Of a DNA stretch of 64,000 nt, positions 45,226 through 56,600 are shown piece after piece. The position numbers and the translations under genes are program-made. A model generated the notes under the pieces. That model was not told the origin of the DNA. It worked only from the letters and a program-made list of their open reading frames with translations, and searched no databases. Source of the stretch: Marinobacter guineae (lineage in GTDB: Bacteria; Pseudomonadota; Gammaproteobacteria; Pseudomonadales; Oleiphilaceae). The first letter of the stretch is position 1; each line of letters begins with the position of its first letter. The stretch spans positions 545,848-609,847 of the forward strand of contig NZ_KZ319341.1 in NCBI RefSeq assembly GCF_002744735.1. The letters are read 5' to 3'.

Positions 45226-47769
45226 TTACTTGCCCGAATTACGGGGCTTGCGCTGTTTGCTGGCGCCGGAAGACTTGCCCGACCCTTTGGCGGGCTTCTT
45301 CTTTGTCGCTTCTTTGGCCGCGTCCGCGACCAGTTGGTCCCTGGCACTGGCAGGCTTTCCACCCTTTTTGGGCTTCGCGCTCGCGGGCTTCCCCTGATCG
45401 CCCGAGCCTGAAGGGCCGCCGCCTTTCTTGCGACTGCCTTTCCCTCCCCGGCTTTTCTCGCCACGCTTGCCGTCCTTGCCACGGGTCTCGCGCTTGGACA
45501 TGTCGAGGGCATCCCGGTCGGCCTGGCGCCGCTGCGGAGTGCTGATCAGCTCCAGATCGATTTTGCGATCTTCCATCCCCACGCGGACAACCCGTACACG
45601 GACTTCATCACCCAGACGGAAGCTTACCGCCGTCCGCTCACCAATCAGGCGGTGCTTGGCCGCGTCATGATGGAAATAGTCGCCACTGAGGGTGGAGACG
45701 TGAACCAGCCCTTCGATATAGATACCTGACAGATTCACAAAAAAGCCAAATGGCACCACGGCAGCAATAATGCCATCGTACTCTTGGCCTTCATGGTCCT
45801 TGAGAAACTCGCACTTGAGCCAGGCCATGACATCCCGGGTGGCATCGTCCGCCCGGCGCTCGGTCATGGACACGTGCTCGCCGAGCCGCTCCATGCTGGC
45901 ATAATCGTAGGGGTATTCAGCGAGCTGGGGATCCGTAACCGGTGGTGTTACGACATCCTTCTTCACCTCGGGATTGTGAATGCGGGACTTGATCGCCCGA
46001 TGCACGATCAGATCCGGATAACGGCGAATCGGCGAGGTAAAGTGGGTATAACTCGCAAACCCTAGGCCGAAGTGACCGCTCTCTTCCGGGCTATACACCG
46101 CCTGGCTGAGCGATCGCAACATGACCATCTGGATCACATTGGCATCAGACCGGTCGGCCACTTCCGCCAGCAAAGCCTGGTAATCGGACGAGGCCGGCTT
46201 GTCTCCGCCACCTAACTGCAGGCCCAACTCACCCAGGAACAGGCGAAGGGCATTCAGTCGTTCTTCCGAGGGGCCGTCGTGAACCCGGTACAGGGCGGGC
46301 ATCTCATGCTTCTTGAGGAAGCGGGCCGTGGCCACGTTGGCGCAGAGCATGCACTCTTCCACAATCTTGTGCGCATCGTTGCGTTGCACCGGCACGATTT
46401 CCTCAATCTTGCGCTCCGCATCGAACACAATCTTGGTTTCGGTGGTCTCGAAATCGATCGCCCCGCGCTCGGTCCGCGCCCGGCGCAGCAACTTGTACAG
46501 GTCGTACAGGTTGTGAAGGTGCGGCAGAAGATCCGCGTACTGGGCCGCCAGTCGGTAACCCTGCTCGGCATCCGGCCGCTCCAGCATGTCGCTGACCTTG
46601 TTGTAGGTCAGCCGGGCATGGCTGCGCATCACCGCCTGATAAAAGGTATAGCCGCTGATGTTACCGGCCGCACTGATGGTCATGTCGGCCACCATACACA
46701 GGCGATCGACATCCGGATTCAGGGAGCACAATCCGTTGGAGAGTTTCTCCGGCAGCATTGGCACAACATGGTCCGGGAAGTACACCGAGTTGCCCCGGCG
46801 GATGGCTTCTTCATCCAGCGGAGACTCAGGCCGAACATAATGAGACACATCGGCAATCGCCACGACCAGACGATAACCGCCACGGGGACGAGGCTCGCAA
46901 TAAATCGCGTCGTCAAAATCCCGGGCACTTTCATCGTCAATGGTGACCAATCGCATATTGCGGATGTCGACCCGGTTTGCCTTGTCTTTTTCGGCAACCT
47001 CGGAGGAAATTGACGCAGCCTGTTCCCCCACTGCAGGTGGCCAACTGTGGGGAATGTCGTAGGAACGGATGGCAACATCAATTTCCATTCCCGGCGCCAT
47101 GTGCTCGCCGAGAATCTCGATCACCTTGCCCGTTGGCTGGGTGCGAACTGTGGGCTGGCGCAGAATTTCCACCACCACATACTGGCCGTGATACGCCTCG
47201 CCGGCATGCTCCTCCGGTATCAATACCTCGTGGTTGATCCGGGCATTCTCCGGAACAACGAAGGCGATACCACTTTCCTTGAAAAAGCGACCAACTGTCT
47301 GCTCGGTGCGGTGCTCCAGCACCTCAACAATGACGCCTTCCCGCCGACCGCGGTCATCGATCCGGTCAACCCGGGCAGCAACCCGGTCACCATGGAACAC
47401 CTGGCGCATCTGGCGCGCAGTCAGGAACAGATCGGAGCCGCCATCGTCCGGCACCAGAAATCCGAAACCATCCTTGTGACCGGTAACCCGGCCCGTTACC
47501 AGATCAGCTTCTTCAATAGGAAGGTAAGCGCCACGGCGGTTACAGATGAGCTGGCCGTCTCTGCACATGGCAATAAGACGACGACGGAGGGCTTCGATCC
47601 CTTCCGGCGAGTTCTGTCCAAGCTCGGAACACAATGTTTCATGTGTTGCGGGAGCCCCGCGATCCTTAAGATGCGAGAGGATAAATTCCCGGCTTTGAAT
47701 AGGGTTATCGTAATTTTGGGCCTCACGACTGGCGTGAGGATCCCGGTCTTTCTTATTTCTGGAAACCAT
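45226..47769 (-). CDS. rnr: Ribonuclease R
   Basis: Processive 3'-5' exoribonuclease that degrades structured RNA. From the ATG at 47769 (MVSRNKKD) it has 847 aa: an N-terminal HTH, two cold-shock domains, the RNB catalytic domain (with DDESARDFDDAIYCE carrying the metal-binding aspartates), an S1 domain and a long lysine/glycine/serine-rich tail from about 720 on. The upstream start at 47805 is less likely. Expected operon with rlmB. Confidence 0.95.
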   Translation of the reverse strand: MVSRNKKDRDPHASREAQNYDNPIQSREFILSHLKDRGAPATHETLCSELGQNSPEGIEALRRRLIAMCRDGQLICNRRGAYLPIEEADLVTGRVTGHKDGFGFLVPDDGGSDLFLTARQMRQVFHGDRVAARVDRIDDRGRREGVIVEVLEHRTEQTVGRFFKESGIAFVVPENARINHEVLIPEEHAGEAYHGQYVVVEILRQPTVRTQPTGKVIEILGEHMAPGMEIDVAIRSYDIPHSWPPAVGEQAASISSEVAEKDKANRVDIRNMRLVTIDDESARDFDDAIYCEPRPRGGYRLVVAIADVSHYVRPESPLDEEAIRRGNSVYFPDHVVPMLPEKLSNGLCSLNPDVDRLCMVADMTISAAGNISGYTFYQAVMRSHARLTYNKVSDMLERPDAEQGYRLAAQYADLLPHLHNLYDLYKLLRRARTERGAIDFETTETKIVFDAERKIEEIVPVQRNDAHKIVEECMLCANVATARFLKKHEMPALYRVHDGPSEERLNALRLFLGELGLQLGGGDKPASSDYQALLAEVADRSDANVIQMVMLRSLSQAVYSPEESGHFGLGFASYTHFTSPIRRYPDLIVHRAIKSRIHNPEVKKDVVTPPVTDPQLAEYPYDYASMERLGEHVSMTERRADDATRDVMAWLKCEFLKDHEGQEYDGIIAAVVPFGFFVNLSGIYIEGLVHVSTLSGDYFHHDAAKHRLIGERTAVSFRLGDEVRVRVVRVGMEDRKIDLELISTPQRRQADRDALDMSKRETRGKDGKRGEKSRGGKGSRKKGGGPSGSGDQGKPASAKPKKGGKPASARDQLVADAAKEATKKKPAKGSGKSSGASKQRKPRNSGK

Positions 47770-47911
47770 TCGGATCCTTGCTTTACTTCTGCACCCCAAC
47801 GGCACAGTCTGGATTCATTTGCAATGGAGTATAACGTCGGGATGTAGCTCCTGCCTATCAACCTGCCTCGAATAGGCACAAATACCTGCCATTCTTTTTG
47901 CAAAAAAACGT

Positions 47912-47940
47912 TTGACAGCCCCGACGGGAATTATTAAAGT
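47912..47940 (+). promoter_or_regulatory. tRNA-Leu promoter
   Basis: Exact -35 TTGACA at 47912-47917, 17-bp spacer, -10 TAAAGT at 47935-47940, about 75 bases before the mature tRNA. Confidence 0.6.
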
Positions 47941-48021
47941 ACGCGCCATCGGTTGAGGGACAAACCTCAACGTTGGCAGAAACGTCTAGTTTTCAACAAG
48001 CTAACGATCTGCAAATCACCT

Positions 48022-48108
48022 GCCGAGGTGGTGAAATTGGTAGACACGCTAGCTTCAGGTGCTAGTGGGGGCAACCCCGTGGAGGTTCAAGTCCTCTCCT
48101 CGGCACCA
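48022..48108 (+). tRNA. tRNA-Leu (CAG)
   Basis: An 87-base class II tRNA with encoded CCA, acceptor GCCGAGG / CCTCGGC, anticodon loop TTCAGGT with anticodon CAG, the long variable arm GGGGGCAACCCC-type hairpin, and T arm GGTTCAAGTCC. A weak hairpin without a T run follows. Confidence 0.96.
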
Positions 48109-48308
48109 CTTCCTCCCTCAGGAAGTTGGTCAGAATTACTTTCCAGATTATATTGTCTTGATTGCCAGAAGGCCTTATCTGGCTGTCTCGCCGTAGCAAC
48201 ACCTCAACCCTTTGAACGCCCACTCCAACTACCCGGACGTCTATCGCTTGGGCCACAGTAACGATGGTGCCAACAGTCCCTGCGCAGCCGCAGATGCTCT
48301 GGTTCGGT

Positions 48309-49610
48309 CTACACCATCCAGGGCTCGTAGAATTGAACCTGATGGCCTCCATGCGCTTTGGCGGCTTCTTTAGCATTATGGGCATTGTGCATCATCTGGT
48401 CGATATTCTTGCCGTCATCGGGGAAAAGCGTTAGGCCAATACTGGCAGAAAGGTGGACTCGTTGAGAATCAACTTCAAACGCCTGCTCGAAGCTGGTCAA
48501 AAGTCCCTTGGCAGCTTTCTTTGCCCCGTCACTGCCGGTTTTCTTCAAGATCAGGGTGAATTCTTCTTCCTCTAGACGGGCGAAGGTGTCGATGGCCCTG
48601 ACTTTGGCGCTGATACGTTCGGCCACTTGCTCCAGGAGCCGGTCCCCGGCCTCCTTTCCGAGCTGGTCTTCGGCTTGCTTGAAGCGGTCGAAATCGATCA
48701 ATAACAGGGCAAAGGAGCTGCCCTCTCGTTGAGCCTCAAGAAAGGTCTGCTCGAGCCGATCGAGGAACAGTCGCCGATTGGGAAGGCCGGTTAGCGCATC
48801 AAAATTAGCGCTTCGCCAGACCTGAAAGTCTGTCTGTTTGCGCTCAGTGACTTTCCGCGACGTCTTGACGACAGCTTTCACTTCGTTGCGGTCGTTAAAA
48901 ACGGGGACAAACTGGCATTCAAAATTGAAGGGTACGCCGTGATGAAATTCCCTGTGCTGAGTCTCGCCGGTGGCAACGGTTGTGGTGATTGCATCTAGCA
49001 ACTCGGTGGCCAAGTCCAGAACCAGTTCAAGTGGAGTTGCGCCAATAACGTTCCGCTGCGACGCATTGACCAGGTCTGCTATCTCCGTTTCGACAAACAG
49101 GGGCTTGCCATTGGTATCAAATATGGCGGCGGGATCAATATAGGTTTTTAGCATGGTTTCTATCAGCCGCGTACCCTGTCCCTTGTGGGTTGAGAAGCTG
49201 GACACCAAGTTGGCAATCAGCCCGTCGATGGCCTCATTGAACCGCACCAGTTCATCGATGTCTTTTTCGGTGAGACTCCTCTGTTCATAGCCCCAAGCCC
49301 TGGTAACCCGGGCCCGGAGTTCTCGTATCATTTGAAGCATGGAAAAACCCTGTTGGAAACGGCGTGTTCCATGATCACTATCGAGGCCTAAGACTGGAAA
49401 TTTGCCTTTGGCAAGAGCCTTTCGTGTTGCCTCGTCTTCGGGTTGGGAAGTGTCCAGGCCTTGGGTTACCAGCTCCAGCATCTCACGGGCTTGATCCTTA
49501 AGGGCGCGGCGACGTTTGCCTTGCAATTCCGGGGCGATTTTGGGCTCGGCGTCTTCCCAGTGCTCGAGCAGCTGCTCCATTTCCATCTGGATAAATTGCA
49601 CCAGCTTCAT
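48309..49610 (-). CDS. RsbRD-like/PAS protein with degenerate GGDEF domain
   Basis: A 433-aa cytosolic signalling protein: an N-terminal helical RsbRD-type domain (MKLVQFIQMEMEQLLEHWED), a PAS domain near 155-265, and a C-terminal GGDEF domain beginning FDALTGLPNRRLFLDRLEQ. The active-site loop reads EEEEF instead of GGDEF, so the two glycines that hold GTP are lost and synthesis is unlikely. The inhibitory-site motif RAID lies exactly five residues before it, so it could still bind c-di-GMP as a receptor. The ATG at 49610 is chosen for its GGAGGAGG ribosome site. The frame is open to 49682. Confidence 0.8.
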   Translation of the reverse strand: MKLVQFIQMEMEQLLEHWEDAEPKIAPELQGKRRRALKDQAREMLELVTQGLDTSQPEDEATRKALAKGKFPVLGLDSDHGTRRFQQGFSMLQMIRELRARVTRAWGYEQRSLTEKDIDELVRFNEAIDGLIANLVSSFSTHKGQGTRLIETMLKTYIDPAAIFDTNGKPLFVETEIADLVNASQRNVIGATPLELVLDLATELLDAITTTVATGETQHREFHHGVPFNFECQFVPVFNDRNEVKAVVKTSRKVTERKQTDFQVWRSANFDALTGLPNRRLFLDRLEQTFLEAQREGSSFALLLIDFDRFKQAEDQLGKEAGDRLLEQVAERISAKVRAIDTFARLEEEEFTLILKKTGSDGAKKAAKGLLTSFEQAFEVDSQRVHLSASIGLTLFPDDGKNIDQMMHNAHNAKEAAKAHGGHQVQFYEPWMV

Positions 49611-49788
49611 AGCGATCGGCCTCCTCCGTGAAATATTATTAGCTCCCAACCTGGTTCCGTCATAATTTCCCGTTGGTCTCACGCTATCAGGAACAGCCGA
49701 CTTCCGTATGTGCGGTAACGTACTGACAATGTTGTTCTTCTGAGCCTAGAATCCGAAACTGTGATAGCCCGATTCTCAGGAGCGATAC

Positions 49789-51005
49789 ATGGCAGGACCG
49801 CCAAACAACAACGAGCTATTCACTGACCTCACCGAGGCGTTAGCCATGGCCTGCTCAGTGGTTTGCGCGGCGGTCATTATCAAAGACGAAGATTCTCCGA
49901 GCCATTTCGTCGGTGACCCGGAGGCCGCGAAGCTGTTGATAACGCTCGACAGCGTTCAGGCAACATTGGCTGACGGTATTCCCCGGACAGAAACACCGCC
50001 ATTCGACACGGCTCTGGCCGAAACCGCCTTCATCGCTGTTGAAGCCCTAAGCATCCCCCACCCACAATCACAGTCGTCAGTGATTGTGTTCGCGGGCAAG
50101 CACCTGATTGATTGCGAGCGCGCTGTGGCGCTGGTGCACGCCCTGACGACGGAAATCGCCAATGAACTGATGGCACCGTCTCCCACATAATTGGTATCCA
50201 GCTCGATGACGAAAGTAGACTTCTTGAGTGGATTGCCGCCTCTCAGGAAATTACTGAGTTGAAACGCGCCGAACAGGACCTCCAGCGAATTATTGACGCA
50301 GCGCCCACCGGGATGATCGTGATCAACAAAGTGGGCAGCATCACGCTCGCCAATACTCAAGCGGCGCTATTGTTTGGCTATTCGCCAGAGGAATTAATAG
50401 GCATGCCCGTCGACGCGCTCGTCCCATCCCTGGTCAGGTCACAGCATAGTCACTTGGGTGCAGATTTCCTGGAAGGCCCGGGGGCGCAACGGATGGGCCC
50501 AGAACGCGAAATAGAGGGCCTGCGCAAAGATGGAACCCAGTTTTCACTTGATGTGGGCCTGAGTTCCTATGGTGAAGGCGATGACTTTCGTGTTATCGCA
50601 GCCTTTTCCGACACCACTGAACTGAAACACGCACAGAAGGAAGTTGAACGTGCCGCTTTTGAGGACAGGCTGACTGGCCTTCTATCCCCGGAAGGCTTCG
50701 CCCAGCGCCTTGAAGAGCACCCCAGAAACAAGACTCTGCACCCGGCTAGCCCGATAGTGGTCGTCGACATCAAGGCGCTTGAGCATCAAACACGCGAAAC
50801 CGTGGACATGACAACAAAGCTGCGCCACGCCACGCGATCCCCGAGCCCAGTTGGCGTCAATTGCTCACCAGCCAAAACGTGCTTGAGAAATAAAGGGTGC
50901 GCCAGCGCACAGACCTTGATCACGCATGCGCACAGGGTAATCAGGAAATTCTGCCGGTCCACGTTAAGGAAGCTTGAATGGCCGGAACGCCGCAGGGAAA
51001 CCGTC
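49789..51005 (+). pseudogene. Broken PAS-GGDEF gene
   Basis: Two pieces of one decayed sensor gene. The first frame (49789-50190, 133 aa) looks like an N-terminal sensory segment. The reading then shifts: the other frame is open from 50166 and reads through a good PAS domain (LQRIIDAAPTGMIVINKVG, LFGYSPEELIGMPVDALVPS). It goes on into the first third of a GGDEF domain (FEDRLTGLLSPEGFAQRL), which stops matching near 50830, before any GGDEF motif. The rest up to 51005 is not recognisable. No active cyclase can be made. Frameshift and truncation both seem real unless there are sequencing errors. Confidence 0.6.
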
Positions 51006-51746
51006 ATGATGACTGAGGGTTGTGAACGGGAGAGAAACTCCATAATCGAAACGCTGCCGGGCAAGGAGGGCCACCGGTTTGCCGCGAAGTGTCACAGAAC
51101 CGCGCTCAATCAGGGCGATGTTCTCTGTGAGTCGAATCAGGACCTGCAAAAGGCGTACTTTCCGACATCCGGAGTCATTTCACTGGCTATGACGCTTGAT
51201 GACCGGTCGCCGCTCGAATTGGGCCTGATCGGCCGCGACGGTATGCTCGGAGCTACGTTATCACTGGGCATCCTGGCTGCGCCCATGCGCGCGATAGTTC
51301 AGGTAGCCGGCGCCTCCCTGGTGATGGCGACGGCACAATTGGAACAGGAACTGCGTGCCAACGCGCGTCTGCTGGAGTTGGTGCATCACTACCAGTTTCG
51401 GTTGATGATGCAGACCTTACAGACCGCTGCCTGCATACATTTCCACGAGATCGAGCCCCGCCTGGCTCGGTGGCTGCTGATGACCCAGGAGCTGGGCCTC
51501 ACCGATACGGTCCATCTCACCCACTCCCAGCTTGCCCATGCGCTTGGAGTTCGCCGAAGCGGAATTACCCTTGCCGTTTGCTCCCTGCATCGGCGGGGCC
51601 TGATCAGCCACTCCCGTGGCGAGATCCGCATTCTTGATCACGCCGGGCTTGAGAGCGCTGCCTGCGACTGCCATGCCACTCTCATCAACAGGTACCGCAT
51701 GGTGTTCGGGAAGGACACCGGGGGCCAGACGACGAGCCGAAAATGA
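51006..51746 (+). CDS. Crp/Fnr-family transcription regulator
   Basis: A 246-aa regulator with an N-terminal cyclic-nucleotide-type barrel (YFPTSGVISLAMTLDDRSPLELG, GRDGMLGATLSLG) and a C-terminal HTH (LTHSQLAHALGVRRSGITLAVCSLHRRGLI). It has no cysteine cluster of FNR type, so its signal is unknown. The frame is open far upstream through the broken PAS-GGDEF gene. I place the start at the ATG at 51006 because an AGGGA ribosome site precedes it and family proteins begin near here. A natural fusion with the PAS part is the alternative. Confidence 0.75.
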   Translation: MMTEGCERERNSIIETLPGKEGHRFAAKCHRTALNQGDVLCESNQDLQKAYFPTSGVISLAMTLDDRSPLELGLIGRDGMLGATLSLGILAAPMRAIVQVAGASLVMATAQLEQELRANARLLELVHHYQFRLMMQTLQTAACIHFHEIEPRLARWLLMTQELGLTDTVHLTHSQLAHALGVRRSGITLAVCSLHRRGLISHSRGEIRILDHAGLESAACDCHATLINRYRMVFGKDTGGQTTSRK

Positions 51747-51836
51747 CTACCTATGTTCGGCAGCTATCAGTCAACATCCGGCCAGCAACGTTGCGGCCCA
51801 TGCCCAACGCAATTCGGGAAACGGGCGCTTCTGTCT

Positions 51837-51898
51837 TATCCAGATTCTGCAAAAAACAGAACTTCGCTATCCGGTTTCTGCAAAAAATACAGAGAACA
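51837..51898 (+). repeat. Two imperfect 31-bp direct repeats
   Basis: Units starting TATCC at 51837 and 51868, each containing TTCTGCAAAAAA and CAGA, in the AT-rich gap of 340 bases between the Crp-family gene and the Aer-like gene. They could be regulator sites for the operon starting at 52087. The rest of the gap shows nothing further I can name. Confidence 0.4.
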
Positions 51899-52086
51899 AT
51901 CTTCAGAATTAACGATTAAATTTAATTTTTATCTTTAAAAACAAGGAACTAAAAACCTAAATTTGAAACATTCTGCTGTTTATGGCCTGTCTCTTAAAGC
52001 TCAACATGTAGTGATCTGAACCATACTTGAACCAGTAAAACCTGTCGAAATTTCATCCATCGTACTGTTTCAAGAGAGATTCATCC

Positions 52087-53685
52087 GTGCGAGCGAACCA
52101 TCCTGTCACCAACCGAAGCGTGCCTGTCAGTCAGGGCGCCAACATACTTTCGACAACAAACCCCAAGGGACAGATCACTCATATTAATGATGAGTTCGTT
52201 GAGATCAGCGGATTCTCGCGGGAAGAACTGATTGGTCAGCCCCACAACATTATTCGTCACCCGGATATGCCCCGGGCAGCCTACGAGGAGATGTGGCGAA
52301 GACTTAAAGCAGGAGAAACCTGGCTCGGCGCGGTAAAAAACCGCTGCAAGAATGGCGATCATTACTGGGTCAGAGCCTACGCGATTCCTGTGACCGGCAA
52401 GAACGGAGAAATTGTTGAGCTGCAATCGATTCGCTCAAAGCTATCCCCTGAGGCGGAATACCGGGCAGAGAAACTATACGCCAAACTGCGCCAGACCCAG
52501 CCGACCAAAGGCCCGGTCGAAGCAGCAAGCCTTCGCCGGGGGTTGTCATTGAATGTGAAGCTGATCATTGCGATGGCTCTTGTTCTTGCGGCGGCGGGCA
52601 TCGCGCAGTTCTTCGCTACCTCCCTCTACGCCATTCTCGGAATCTGGTTTGGCGCACTTCTGATAACCGCCGCCGTTATTACCGGGCTCACCAGCCCATT
52701 GAGAAAATGCGTTCAGAGAGCCCGCGAAGTCATCAATGACAGCGTTGCAGAGCAGATTTTTACCGGACGAGTCGATGATATCGGCAGTCTGGAACTGGTT
52801 ATAAGCCAACAGCAAGCAGAACTCGACGCCATCGTAAAACGGATGGACGATGTCATCGGTAAACTGGAAAGCGGTGCCGAGCACACAATTTCCCGAAGCA
52901 ATGACGCTCATTCTGCCGTTCAGGAGCAATCCACTGCTACCGATACCATTGCCTCTGCCAGCGAAGAGATGTCCGCCACCTCCCGGGAAGTGGCGAGTAA
53001 TGCGTCCGGCATGCTTGATCAGGTGCGCATGGCTAATGATCGGGTCTCCAGTGGCCAGGCCCTGACCCGGGAAACCCGCCACAGTATGGATGCGCTTTCC
53101 AAAGAGCTTTCCGAAGCTTCCCGGACCGTCGGCCAGTTAACTGAGGCAAGTAAGGGCGTCGCCCAGGCACTCAGCGTTATTGGTGAAATCACTGAGCAAA
53201 CCAACCTGCTCGCACTGAACGCCTCCATAGAGGCCGCCAGAGCAGGCGACGCTGGCCGGGGTTTCGCAGTGGTAGCAGACGAGGTCCGTAGTCTGGCTTT
53301 GCGAACAAAAACGACAACGGAGCAGATCAACGCCACCCTTGGCCACTTTCACGAGACCGTTTCGAACGCCACCGAGTCCATGCAGCGTTGCGACAGCTAC
53401 GCGCAAAAAACCGTTGAAAATGCCATCAGCTCCGAAAATACACTCGCAGAGCTGGTCACGTTTATAGAGCGGATTTCCGAGGCATGCGACGGCACCTCTG
53501 CCGCGGCAGAACAGCAGCACAACGCATCCTCTGAAATATCAGGGAAGATTGTCAGCATCAATGACCTTGGCGATACCGCCATGTCGGTAGTAAAAGAAGC
53601 TCAGGAATCCATGCACGAGCTGAAACGACAGATCGGTGAAGTTGCCGGGCTGGTTTATCGATTACGAGAGCGAAACAGCGCCTGA
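52087..53685 (+). CDS. aer: Aer-like aerotaxis receptor (PAS-MCP)
   Basis: A 532-aa chemoreceptor that senses redox or oxygen through an N-terminal PAS domain. The PAS (about 25-120) has [21 protein letters not shown], typical of FAD-binding Aer proteins. Two membrane helices follow near 160-200, then a signalling domain with [24 protein letters not shown] start at 52087 follows an AAGAGAGA-type ribosome site. First gene of a four-gene signalling operon. It ends 10 bp before the hybrid kinase gene. Confidence 0.9.
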   Translation: MRANHPVTNRSVPVSQGANILSTTNPKGQITHINDEFVEISGFSREELIGQPHNIIRHPDMPRAAYEEMWRRLKAGETWLGAVKNRCKNGDHYWVRAYAIPVTGKNGEIVELQSIRSKLSPEAEYRAEKLYAKLRQTQPTKGPVEAASLRRGLSLNVKLIIAMALVLAAAGIAQFFATSLYAILGIWFGALLITAAVITGLTSPLRKCVQRAREVINDSVAEQIFTGRVDDIGSLELVISQQQAELDAIVKRMDDVIGKLESGAEHTISRSNDAHSAVQEQSTATDTIASASEEMSATSREVASNASGMLDQVRMANDRVSSGQALTRETRHSMDALSKELSEASRTVGQLTEASKGVAQALSVIGEITEQTNLLALNASIEAARAGDAGRGFAVVADEVRSLALRTKTTTEQINATLGHFHETVSNATESMQRCDSYAQKTVENAISSENTLAELVTFIERISEACDGTSAAAEQQHNASSEISGKIVSINDLGDTAMSVVKEAQESMHELKRQIGEVAGLVYRLRERNSA

Positions 53686-53695
53686 CAACTCGCAA

Positions 53696-56600
53696 ATGAT
53701 TGATATCCAGGTATTGGGAAACGACAACACCATCGGTTGGCTGAAGCGGCAGCAAAAAGCGCTATCGGCTTCGGGGTTACATTGCCGGTATTCGCCTGCA
53801 TCAGATGCCTTCGAGGTCAGCGAAGCACCTGACATGTGGCTTATTGACGCCGATGGCTGCGAAACGAAAGCCTTGAGGGGCATCCTCCAGGAACTGGCGT
53901 GCAGTCAATCTGGCACCGCGCCCGCCGTGGTCATGGGGAAGTCAATATCACTGGACAAAGCCCGCGACGCTGTTGGCGCTGGCGCACGTCGCTTTCTGGC
54001 AAAGCCCGCAACCTCCCGAATGCTGGCGGATACCTGCAGGGAACTGGGTATTTCTGACCTGCTGGCAACCAGAAGCGTCCTGGTTCTGGAGGACCGGGAC
54101 GCTGTTCATAAAACAATCCATGCGGACCTCTCAAAGCAATCGGTGCAGGCAATCCGTGCAAATGATGCCAACTCCCTGTTTGACCTTCTCGCCAAATACA
54201 AGCCGGATGCGGTAGTGATAAGCCACTGCCCATGCGAAACAAACTATACCGACCTCATTGGCCTGTTGGGTTTTTTCCCAGGAAGCTCAGGCCTGCCAAT
54301 TATTCTCATAGCAGAAGAAGTACAGGATTCTGACTTGAGAAAGTGCCTGGCACAGGGTCGAGCTAACCTCTACTGTGTCGACTACCCAAATTTGGGTCAG
54401 GTCATCCTGGAACAATTGAGTCAGCGCGCCGAGCAAAAAACGCCAGGCGGCCGGGTCTACGATATCCTGTATGAGCGGGAACAGGAGCATTTGGCTCTTA
54501 ACCACCACGCCATTGTCAGCAAAACCAACCATCAGGGACAAATAACCGAAGTAAACAGACGCTTTTGCGATATCAGCCAGTACTCCGAACAGGAACTTCT
54601 CGGGAACAATCACCGTATCCTGAAATCCGGCCATCATTCACCCGAGTTTTACCGGGATCTCTGGAAAACCATATCCCGTGGCGACGTCTGGCAGGGTGAG
54701 ATATGTAACCGGGCAAAGGACGGTACCCTGTATTGGGTGTCCTCTACCATTGTGCCCTTTCTGGACAACAGAAAGCGCCCATATCAGTTCATTGCTATCC
54801 GCAAAGATATCACGCACGTTAAAAAATCTGAGCAGTACGTGGAATTACAAAGCAAGCTTGCAAGTCTGGTCAGCGAGGTAAGCGCGGGCATTCTTTCCGG
54901 ACACTGGGCTGATGCTCCGCTAACGCTTCTGGCTGCCCTCCAGCCTCTTAGCGAGTTTCTGGGGGTCAGCCATATCTCCATTAAAGTTCACCAGACTGAT
55001 CACATTCTGCCAACCTGGCAGAGGTTTACAACAGACGCGAGCACGATCCCGACCATTTCCATTTCAGACACTAACGATACTGCGCCGCTGGAAGCCAATA
55101 ACCAAAGATTTGAAACAACCCTACGGGCAAATGAGGCGGAAATAGGCTCCCTCGCGCTTTACGCAAAGGCCAGCAGACTGACTGAAGTCTTTTGCGAGCA
55201 GGGCCTGATTAACGTACTAGGTAACGTCGTTTCCCATTCCCTCGCCCGCTGGATATCGGAGTTCCATCAGGAACGCAGCCGCGAACGTCTGCGCAGGGCA
55301 CAATCTTTTGCAAATATTGGAACCTGGGAGTGGAACCTCGATAACGACGAACTGTTCTGGACTGAGCGGGTCCCCATGCTGTTCGGGTACCCTGAGGGCG
55401 ACCTCGAGACCTCTTTCGAGAACTTTATTGAAGCGATACATCCGGACGACAGGGACAGGGTACGGCAGGCGATACAGGCATCCATCGAACACGACGTTCC
55501 CTATCAAATAGAGCACAGGATTATCTGGCCCGACGGTGCTGTGCGGTGGTTACTCGAAACCGGAGCAGTCGTCCGTGGAACCGATGGCAACGCAAAACAG
55601 ATGCTGGGCGTGGTGGAAGATATCACCGCGATGCACGAAACCAAGCAGCAGCTGGCACGTCAGACCGCGCTCTTGAACATGCTTCACGACTCCCTCACTG
55701 CATTTGTTCTGGAAGGCAAATTCAGGGGAACCCTCAACTCCATGCTCAGGAGTTTGCTCGAGCTTACGGACAGTGAGTTCGGCTTCCTGGCGGAGGTGCT
55801 TTTCACTCCTGGCGATGTCCCTTTTCTCAGAGTGCAGGCTATTACGGATATTTCCTGGGATCCCGAATCTGCCGAAATGTACAGCCGTGTCGGTACTGAA
55901 AAATTCGAATTCCATGACCTGGATAACATGCTGGGGGAATCCATTCGCCAAAGAGAAATCATAACCGTCAGTGCGTCTCAGTCCGAGGGGCTTTTTACCG
56001 GCCTTCCCAACGGGCACCCGGAAATCCGGACGCTTCTCAGTGTGCCTGTTTTTATCGGCGCCGAGCTGGTTGGCAACTTTGCGCTTGCGAACCGGCGTTC
56101 AGGTTATGACGCTTCGATTATCGAGTTTTTACGGCCATTCATGGCGACCTATGGCGTCATCATCAATTCCCAGAGAATGCTCGATATGGAGGAGGTGAAC
56201 CGGAAGAGCCTGATCCGTGCAAAATTGCGGGCCGACCAGGCGAATCGCGCCAAATCCGAATTTCTATCCAGTATGAGCCACGAGCTGCGTACGCCTCTGA
56301 ACGCCATTCAGGGCTTTGGGCAGTTACTGCAAAGCGACCCGAAGCTCAATGAAGATCAGCAAGACAGCATTGGTGAGGTCCTTTCCGCCAGCACCCATCT
56401 GCTAGCACTGATAAATGAAGTGCTGGACCTGGCCAGAATAGAGTCCGGCAAATTGGAGCTGTCCCTTGAAAACTTACCGGTCAGCTCAGTTATTCATGAT
56501 GCGCTGATACTGATCAAACATTCTGCTGAACAGCGGGGCCTCACTATCACGACCTGTGGCATTGACAACTTCCACGTAACCGCTGACTGGACTCGTCTCA

